A stretch of 64,000 bases of DNA from an uncultured Pelagibacteraceae bacterium (lineage in GTDB: Bacteria > Pseudomonadota > Alphaproteobacteria > Pelagibacterales > Pelagibacteraceae), in assembly GCA_902543535.1 (NCBI GenBank), contig CACBYG010000003.1, positions 62,001 through 126,000 of the forward strand. The letters run 5' to 3'. The translations under genes were made by a program, and so were the position numbers. Below the pieces are notes generated by a model that was not told the DNA's origin, searched no databases, and saw only the letters and a list, made by a program, of their open reading frames with translations. This document shows, piece after piece, positions 59,189 to 64,000 of this stretch. Within the stretch, counting starts at the first letter, position 1, and each line of letters opens with the position of its first letter.

Positions 59189-60850
59189 ATGAAAGTTCAA
59201 CTTAGAGACCCTAATAAGATAATGAGACTATCAAGATTGGGGTCATTTCATCAGTCTAAACTGTCTTTTTTAAGAAGCTTTCTTAATGAATTTAAAGACT
59301 GGGAATATAAGAGAGATTTATTTAATTTAGATAGATTTGGTTATGGAGAAGCAGTCTACTCTTTTAAGAAAGATAAAAGAACTTATTCACTAGTCTGTTT
59401 TGCAAATAAAATTGATGACGACGAAAGATCAGATAGAGTAATTGCAACAAAATGGGATGCAGCATTTACATTACATGATGGTATTCCTACTCAAAAAGAT
59501 ATTGATAGACTTAAAAATGAAGTACCAAGGCAGGAAGTTGGTAGACTTTCGTTTAAAGAGTTAACATTATCTAGAGCAAATAAATCTGTCCGAGTATTCA
59601 ATCATGTAGTTGAAAGTTTAAGTGAAGGTAAACAACCAGATTTAGAATTACTATCAAATGTTGGATATTTGTACAGAACCACTGCAGTTTATGGATCTGG
59701 AAAATTTGGCTTAGCAGATCGTTTTAGAATTAAGAACAGAGAAGAAATTAATGGACCTTTTAGATTGGAAATGATGCTAGTTTATTTAGTTAGACAATTT
59801 ACATTTGATCAAGTAAATCATGTCGCTTATCATAAAAATCCCAGTAAAGCTGTTGTATTGGACAAAAAGATTTGTAAAAATTTAGGTATTGGGAATTCTA
59901 CAGGATTGGGTATGGCTCCATTTATTGTAAATCATCCAACCTTACTAAATAATTGGGTAATGAGCAGAGAGATTGCCTTAAAAAAAATAAGAGAAATAAA
60001 AATAGTTAATAAAAAAGACAGTGATTTGTTTATTGAGTGCCTTAAAAAATCTTTAACAAATATTATCAGTTGGAATACTGATAGTAAGTATCAGCAAATT
60101 AAAATTAACAAGCTATTAAAAGACATAAAAAAATTTATCCACTTAATTGACAATGATTTTGATTTTGAAGACAAATATCCTTTTGATAAAATATATCTTT
60201 GGTTAGAAGAGAAAGCATGTGAGGAGTGTATTGAGTATGTAGTCTCTATTATGATGGAACCCTATAATGAAATAACTAATCCATTAGTAAGTCAGATGAG
60301 TTCTGATGAGGATAAATATTTCACTATTCCAACTAGCAGAACAGTTAAAGATGTAATAAATATTATTGAAAAAAAATATTCAAATATCTTAAAAATAAAC
60401 TTTACCAAAAAACAAAATACACAAAATTTTTGGTTTATTTCCAAGAATAAAGAGGAGCCCAGATTAGCTGATAGATTTGAAGAAGGTGGATCTGAATTAG
60501 AGCAACCACTTGCAATAGCTAGAGATGTTAAAAAACTTTATAAAAAATTGTTAGATACAAAAAAAAATTCTACTGTTGCAGAATTTTTGTCTAAATATTC
60601 TGAGCTTAGACACATTGTTAGAAGAGTATTTATTGTTGAAAAATTTCCATACTCTGAGATACAAGATAACACCATTGGTAAAAATATAATGCCAATAGAT
60701 ATGCTGAGGTTAAAGTTATCTTTTTTTGGAGCTTTAAAATTTGATCCAAGATCAGATAAATGGTTAAGAATTTGCATGTTTCAAGGAGCACCGCTACCTG
60801 ATGAATTAAAAAACTATGACGAACAGTGGGTCTATAGGACTGGTAATTAA
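59189..60850 (+). CDS. 553-aa protein of unknown function
   Basis: A large soluble protein without signal peptide or membrane segment, 2 bases after the dipeptidase gene. It is arginine- and lysine-rich with conserved-looking blocks: IMRLSRLGSFHQSKLSFLR, FGYGEAVYSFKKDKRTYSL, ATKWDAAFTLHDGIPTQKDI, YRTTAVYGSGKFGLADRF, FTFDQVNHVAYHKNPSKA and IGNSTGLGMAPFIVNHP. EEKACEECIEYV holds a short cysteine pair. I do not recognise a family. Tight coupling to an M19 hydrolase and a DUF3726-like protein suggests they act on one substrate. Confidence 0.7.
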   Translation: MKVQLRDPNKIMRLSRLGSFHQSKLSFLRSFLNEFKDWEYKRDLFNLDRFGYGEAVYSFKKDKRTYSLVCFANKIDDDERSDRVIATKWDAAFTLHDGIPTQKDIDRLKNEVPRQEVGRLSFKELTLSRANKSVRVFNHVVESLSEGKQPDLELLSNVGYLYRTTAVYGSGKFGLADRFRIKNREEINGPFRLEMMLVYLVRQFTFDQVNHVAYHKNPSKAVVLDKKICKNLGIGNSTGLGMAPFIVNHPTLLNNWVMSREIALKKIREIKIVNKKDSDLFIECLKKSLTNIISWNTDSKYQQIKINKLLKDIKKFIHLIDNDFDFEDKYPFDKIYLWLEEKACEECIEYVVSIMMEPYNEITNPLVSQMSSDEDKYFTIPTSRTVKDVINIIEKKYSNILKINFTKKQNTQNFWFISKNKEEPRLADRFEEGGSELEQPLAIARDVKKLYKKLLDTKKNSTVAEFLSKYSELRHIVRRVFIVEKFPYSEIQDNTIGKNIMPIDMLRLKLSFFGALKFDPRSDKWLRICMFQGAPLPDELKNYDEQWVYRTGN

Positions 60851-60853
60851 AGA

Positions 60854-61465
60854 ATGAAATCTTTAAGCGAGATTGAAACTACATCTAAAAGAGCATCAAA
60901 AGCTGCTGGATTTTCTTGGGGTGAAGCTGAGGAAATTGGAAAATGTATAAGACAATTGGAGATGTTTGGTTTACCTGGTATCAAACATTTAAACTCTTAT
61001 TTTCGTGATAAAGAAAAAAATACTTATGAGAACTTAAGTTTAATAAATCAGTCAAATTCTTCTTCTTCAAATCCTTATTGCCCAATTATTTTAGGAATTG
61101 GTTTTTTAGATCAAATAAAAATATTAGAAAATTATGAAAAAATTTATTTTTCAAACATTGCCTATCCAATTATTTTTTTATCATTTTTGAGTAGATCTTC
61201 AGAAATTATTGGAAAGAAAATTAATGTTAAATTTGATGAGAACGAAATTTTCTTAAATTTAAATGTAAATATTTATTCTAACTTTTTAAATTTTGAATTT
61301 CCTAAAAATTCAAAAAACTTAGAGATAAACTTTATTGAAAATAAAGATAACTTTAATGAAGATGAATGGAAAAGTTTATACAAATTATCTGAGAATACTT
61401 TTGTGGAAGAAACTGATAGTCTAAAAAAAGGTGCTGCCGGAGCAGGTTTAACAGATAATGACTAA
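60854..61465 (+). CDS. DUF3726-like protein of unknown function
   Basis: A 203-residue soluble protein 3 bases after the 553-aa gene. The N-terminal ETTSKRASKAAGFSWGEAEEIGKCIRQLEMFGLPGI and the C-terminal GAAGAGLTDND resemble DUF3726 proteins as I remember them. The middle is asparagine-rich and divergent. No catalytic motif seen. It overlaps the following CxxC microprotein by 8 bases, so translation is coupled. Confidence 0.65.
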   Translation: MKSLSEIETTSKRASKAAGFSWGEAEEIGKCIRQLEMFGLPGIKHLNSYFRDKEKNTYENLSLINQSNSSSSNPYCPIILGIGFLDQIKILENYEKIYFSNIAYPIIFLSFLSRSSEIIGKKINVKFDENEIFLNLNVNIYSNFLNFEFPKNSKNLEINFIENKDNFNEDEWKSLYKLSENTFVEETDSLKKGAAGAGLTDND

Positions 61466-61625
61466 AGATTTAGATAAAAATTCTAAAGATATTAATAGCA
61501 ATGATTTAAATAATATCTGTGACGAATGTAGAAAAGAGGATGAAAGTGTATTTCAAAATCTGATAATGACAGGATTTAAACTTTGTAAATCTTGCAGGGT
61601 TTCTAAAACTATTTTCCCGCTTTAA
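61458..61625 (+). CDS. 55-aa double-CxxC microprotein
   Basis: This gene is missing from the ORF track because of its length. It starts at ATG 61458 inside the end of the DUF3726-like gene and ends at TAA 61625. The product begins MTKDLDKNSKDINSNDL and carries CDEC and CKSC 20 residues apart, the pattern of a zinc ribbon or zinc knuckle, then a basic RVSKTIFPL tail. It closes the four-gene unit and overlaps the convergent YIP1-like gene by 4 bases. Function unknown. Confidence 0.62.
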   Translation: MTKDLDKNSKDINSNDLNNICDECRKEDESVFQNLIMTGFKLCKSCRVSKTIFPL

Positions 61626-62167
61626 CTTATCTGATTAACTGGCATCATATTCATTCTGCTCATTACAAATGAAATAGACAAAAATGCTATTATTAGGAAA
61701 GATAAAAGAATAATTCCAAAAGATTTGAAATTAGATTTTAAATTTAGAATTTGTTTTGTTGAAATAATTAAACCAGCAAATATCCAAAATTGTGTAAGAA
61801 AAATTATTGGTATCATTAAGTCTGGTGTTACTGCAAAAAATCTTAGTAGTCCTGGAGCATGTGCATAACCAACTGCGGTTAAAACTTTTTTAAATGAAAC
61901 TTTAGTTTGTTTATCTGGAAAAAGTTTTACTCCAATAACATAAATAAAAATTGCCCAAATCAACCAAGTAATAATTGCAGTAAGGCCAGACATTGCAATT
62001 GCAGTTTTTATAATTGTATTTGCAGCAACTGCTCCAGCTATACCATCTAAAATCATTATAATACCTGCAAAATAAATTGAGGCTTCGGCAAAATTTTTAT
62101 TATCTGAATAAAGTGTCTTATCTAATTTTATCGATTTAAAAATTATATTTAAAAATTCACCAAACAT
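61622..62167 (-). CDS. YIP1-family-like membrane protein
   Basis: A 181-residue integral membrane protein with four to five helices (for example IYFAGIIMILDGIAGAVAA, TWLIWAIFIYVIGVKLF, IPIIFLTQFWIFAGLII and a C-terminal GIILLSFLIIAFLSISF). The layout and the LTAVGYAHAPGLLRFF motif match bacterial YIP1-domain proteins, whose function is unclear. Its ATG overlaps the stop of the 36-aa gene (TAATG). Confidence 0.7.
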   Translation of the reverse strand: MFGEFLNIIFKSIKLDKTLYSDNKNFAEASIYFAGIIMILDGIAGAVAANTIIKTAIAMSGLTAIITWLIWAIFIYVIGVKLFPDKQTKVSFKKVLTAVGYAHAPGLLRFFAVTPDLMIPIIFLTQFWIFAGLIISTKQILNLKSNFKSFGIILLSFLIIAFLSISFVMSRMNMMPVNQIS

Positions 62168-62277
62168 TAATTTTTTTTCTTTTTATTTTGTTGTGCTTTA
62201 TAAGAGACTATCAAAGGAAATACTATTAAAGCAATCGCGATCGTAATGCAAATTACAATTAAAAACCCTTTTGTCAT
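62167..62277 (-). CDS. 36-aa membrane microprotein coupled to the YIP1-like gene
   Basis: Too short for the ORF track. ATG at 62277-62275, stop at 62169-62167, giving one hydrophobic helix (FLIVICITIAIALIVFPLIV) after MTKG and a lysine-rich tail (KAQQNKKKKN). The stop overlaps the YIP1-like start by one base, a strong sign of translation. It could be a small partner subunit. The gene begins 10 bases from the hairpin at 62287-62310. Confidence 0.5.
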   Translation of the reverse strand: MTKGFLIVICITIAIALIVFPLIVSYKAQQNKKKKN

Positions 62278-62286
62278 TAATTTCGT

Positions 62287-62310
62287 GGGGAAGTTAAACT
62301 TAACTTCCCC
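62287..62310. terminator. Perfect 11-bp hairpin between the gcvT-like and 36-aa genes
   Basis: GGGGAAGTTAA, loop AC, TTAACTTCCCC. The stem is perfect and ends with four G-C pairs. It lies 10 bases after the gcvT-like stop on the minus strand. The T-tract is weak on the minus strand and better on the plus strand (ATAATATTTTT), so it may attenuate or stabilise rather than fully terminate. Confidence 0.7.
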
Positions 62311-62319
62311 ATAATATTT

Positions 62320-63678
62320 TTAGCCTTTTACAACTTCTCTTGTGTTGGCGTTAAAAGACTCTTTAAATGGAATATCAACCACAACGGCGTTAACTGGAAC
62401 TCCAGCTTTTTCAGAGTATTGTTCAGGTAAGTGAACTTTAAATTTTGTACCAATCTTGCCTTTTGGAAAACCATTAGAATTAAGTGTTCCATCGAAAGGT
62501 ACATATCCCATTGCAATGTTTTGTTTTTTTTCAGGATGATACCAGGGAGAAGTAATAAACCCTACAGGATCACCACCACTCTCAGGAGAAACTAACCAAA
62601 AATCAGGTGCATAATCTTCAATTGGTTTCCCACCAAATTCCAAACCAACTAATTGAAGTTTATATGGTTTTTTTCCATCAACAAGATCAGCTTTCATTTT
62701 TTCTAGAGCAGCTTTACCAACATAATCTCCTTTTTTATTCCATTCTCCTTTTCCAGATAAAGAAACTTGATATCCTAAGTTACACTGAAAAGGATTATGT
62801 TGTTGGTCCATGTCTTGTCCCCAAGAAAGAATACCTGCCTGAATTCTTCGATGATGCGCAGGAGCAATAACCATAAGGTTATGTTTTTTTCCCGCCTCAA
62901 GAACAGAGTTCCACATGTCTTCAGCATACAAGGTTGCATTTCTTAAATATATTTCATACCCAGCTTCTCCAGAAAAACCGGACTGAGAAATAACACAACT
63001 TCTTCCACCTATTTTTGCCTCTGCTAATCCGTAAAAAGGCATATTATCAAAGTCTACTTGATCCCCACAAAGATCTTTCATTAATGCTTTTGATTTAGGT
63101 CCTTGGATTTGAACTGGACATGCATCTATCTCTTCTACTGTGCAATTGAATCTTCCATCTGCATTTACACCTTGCAAATACATTCCAATATCAGAGTCTG
63201 ACAAAGAAAACCAAAATTCATCCTCAGAAATTCTTAATAGAATTGGATCATTTAAAACACCACCATAAGCATTACATAAAATCACATATCTTGCTCTCAT
63301 TGGAGAAATTTTAGTTGCATCTCTTGTGATTACATAGTCAGTAAATTTTTCCGCGTCTGGACCCTTTACTCTTATTTGTCTCTCAACAGCAACATTCCAC
63401 ATAGTTACATGATTAACAATTGCATCATATTCAACCATTGCACCACCATCTTCAGGCTTTACATAACCTCTTGGATGATAAATACGATTATAGACAGTTG
63501 CTCTCCAACATCCTGCCTGCATTGATAAATGCCAATATGGTGATTTTCTCACTCTTGTTGAAATTAACATTTCAACTTTTGTTGGCCCACTTTGTCTTAA
63601 ATTGTATGGTACTTCCCTGTCTGATTGATCAACAGAAGTAACATGTTTTAATTTAGTATAGTCAAATTCTTTAGACAT
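62320..63678 (-). CDS. GcvT-family THF-dependent demethylase, DmdA-related paralogue
   Basis: A 452-residue aminomethyltransferase-fold protein. Recognisable parts are RVRKSPYWHLSMQAGCWRA, YNRIYHPRGYVKPEDGG, the THF-site region ISEDEFWFSLSDSDIGMY, SQSGFSGEAGYEIYL and MDQQHNPFQCNLGYQV. The DSDIGMY and FSGEAGYE motifs link it to DmdA and GcvT. It is longer than the roughly 370-residue SAR11 DmdA I recall, so I do not name it dmdA. The substrate is probably a methylated amine or sulfonium. It overlaps the MetF-like gene by 8 bases, pairing methyl transfer to THF with methylene/methyl-THF redox. Confidence 0.75.
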   Translation of the reverse strand: MSKEFDYTKLKHVTSVDQSDREVPYNLRQSGPTKVEMLISTRVRKSPYWHLSMQAGCWRATVYNRIYHPRGYVKPEDGGAMVEYDAIVNHVTMWNVAVERQIRVKGPDAEKFTDYVITRDATKISPMRARYVILCNAYGGVLNDPILLRISEDEFWFSLSDSDIGMYLQGVNADGRFNCTVEEIDACPVQIQGPKSKALMKDLCGDQVDFDNMPFYGLAEAKIGGRSCVISQSGFSGEAGYEIYLRNATLYAEDMWNSVLEAGKKHNLMVIAPAHHRRIQAGILSWGQDMDQQHNPFQCNLGYQVSLSGKGEWNKKGDYVGKAALEKMKADLVDGKKPYKLQLVGLEFGGKPIEDYAPDFWLVSPESGGDPVGFITSPWYHPEKKQNIAMGYVPFDGTLNSNGFPKGKIGTKFKVHLPEQYSEKAGVPVNAVVVDIPFKESFNANTREVVKG

Positions 63679-64000
63679 AACTATTCTCCTTCAACCACTT
63701 GTTAGTTTCCTTCAAGCCGCCGAATGTATAAATGTGGAAGTTATCAGTATGCGATTTAACTTTCCCAATTAAATCATTAGGGTCTTTAGGTTTCAATAAA
63801 TCTAACGCCTTAGTAAAATTAGATTTAAGAAAGTTAATAGAATTTTTTGCCCCAACAATATTAGCAAACTTGATTAAGCTAGATATTTTTAATGGCCCAG
63901 TAATTCCAACATGCACTGGTACGCTTTGTTTAGAAATAAAATCTATAATAGGCTGAGGATCAAGTAACCATTGAGTTACGATATAATCAGCATAAGGCTT
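63671..64000 (-). CDS. metF: Methylenetetrahydrofolate reductase-like protein, C-terminal part
   Basis: The reading frame is open to the window edge, beyond the GTG at 63916 used by the track. Upstream codons give ADYIVTQWLLDPQPIIDF, continuing into PVHVGITGPLKISSLIKFA, which are the late barrel strands of MetF-type TIM-barrel reductases (compare the FxxTQxxFD segment). The family interconverts methylene-THF and methyl-THF with FAD. The N-terminal portion lies outside the window. It overlaps the gcvT-like start by 8 bases and should be cotranscribed. Confidence 0.75.
   Translation of the reverse strand, partial: KPYADYIVTQWLLDPQPIIDFISKQSVPVHVGITGPLKISSLIKFANIVGAKNSINFLKSNFTKALDLLKPKDPNDLIGKVKSHTDNFHIYTFGGLKETNKWLKENSYV

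Noticed and set aside
62320-63678. Naming the GcvT-like gene dmdA
   Set aside because: The length and N-terminal half differ from the SAR11 DmdA I recall; family membership is clear but the DMSP function is not.
1-64000. Mobile elements, prophage, CRISPR arrays, tRNA or rRNA genes
   Set aside because: No transposase, integrase, phage structural gene, regular short repeats, or tRNA/rRNA-like sequence was seen; base composition and gene packing look even throughout.

Overview
The window looks like a streamlined SAR11 (Candidatus Pelagibacter, Alphaproteobacteria) chromosome. The DNA is very AT-rich, genes overlap or sit a few bases apart (ATGA and TAATG junctions are common), no intergenic gap exceeds about 130 bases, and there are no IS elements, prophage genes, CRISPR arrays, tRNAs or rRNAs. 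The content is typical SAR11: PotABCD-type polyamine uptake, trimethylamine N-oxide (TMAO) and methylamine catabolism, four-subunit sarcosine oxidase, and tetrahydrofolate (THF) one-carbon enzymes. Taxonomy is inferred from gene content and protein similarity recalled from memory; no search was run.

Layout. 0-14 kb: a cut-off EamA exporter, a EutA/DoeX-like racemase-fold enzyme with an ectoine-hydrolase-like M24 protein, a potA-potD-potB-potC importer, a fused hydroxyacyl-CoA dehydrogenase/enoyl-CoA hydratase, a cyclophilin plus HExxH protein pair, agmatinase, aldehyde dehydrogenase and an ArgE-like deacetylase. This fits uptake and breakdown of polyamine, guanidino or ectoine compounds. 14-23 kb: housekeeping genes (csaA, LysE exporter, acnA, a YfgM-like protein, bamB, a cupin, zapE, yjbQ, photolyase).

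22.8-53.2 kb is a methylated-amine and one-carbon island. On the minus strand lie a diaminopropionate ammonia-lyase-like gene, gmaS, two membrane microproteins, a divergent amt, and an operon of a FAD oxidase, a second type III glutamine-synthetase-like protein, GlxB/GlxC/GlxD (MgsABC-like) and a 136-aa protein. A small MarR-like regulator and tdm follow. Diverging from tdm is the TMAO/betaine-type importer (tmoX, a MORN protein, a membrane protein, tmoW, tmoV) with a GpsA-like gene, then tmm, an Fe-type alcohol dehydrogenase, a class I amidotransferase, fhs and soxBDAG. In outline, Tmm oxidises trimethylamine to TMAO, TmoXWV imports TMAO, and Tdm splits it to dimethylamine plus formaldehyde carried by THF. 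GmaS and the GlxBCD-like proteins can process monomethylamine, SoxBDAG demethylates sarcosine, and Fhs interconverts formyl-THF and formate.

53-64 kb: an EamA exporter, small unknown proteins, an aspartate-racemase-like protein, a cold-shock protein, purEK, then a conserved-looking unit of unknown role (M19 dipeptidase, 553-aa protein, DUF3726-like protein, CxxC microprotein), a YIP1-like protein with a 36-aa partner, and a GcvT-like demethylase paralogue with a MetF-like gene cut by the window end.

The most interesting points are the FAD oxidase/GS-III/GlxBCD operon with lysine-rich N-terminal tails, the microproteins flanking amt and gmaS, terminators placed directly in front of the next start codon at three sites, palindromes at key promoters, and the M19/553-aa/DUF3726/CxxC unit.
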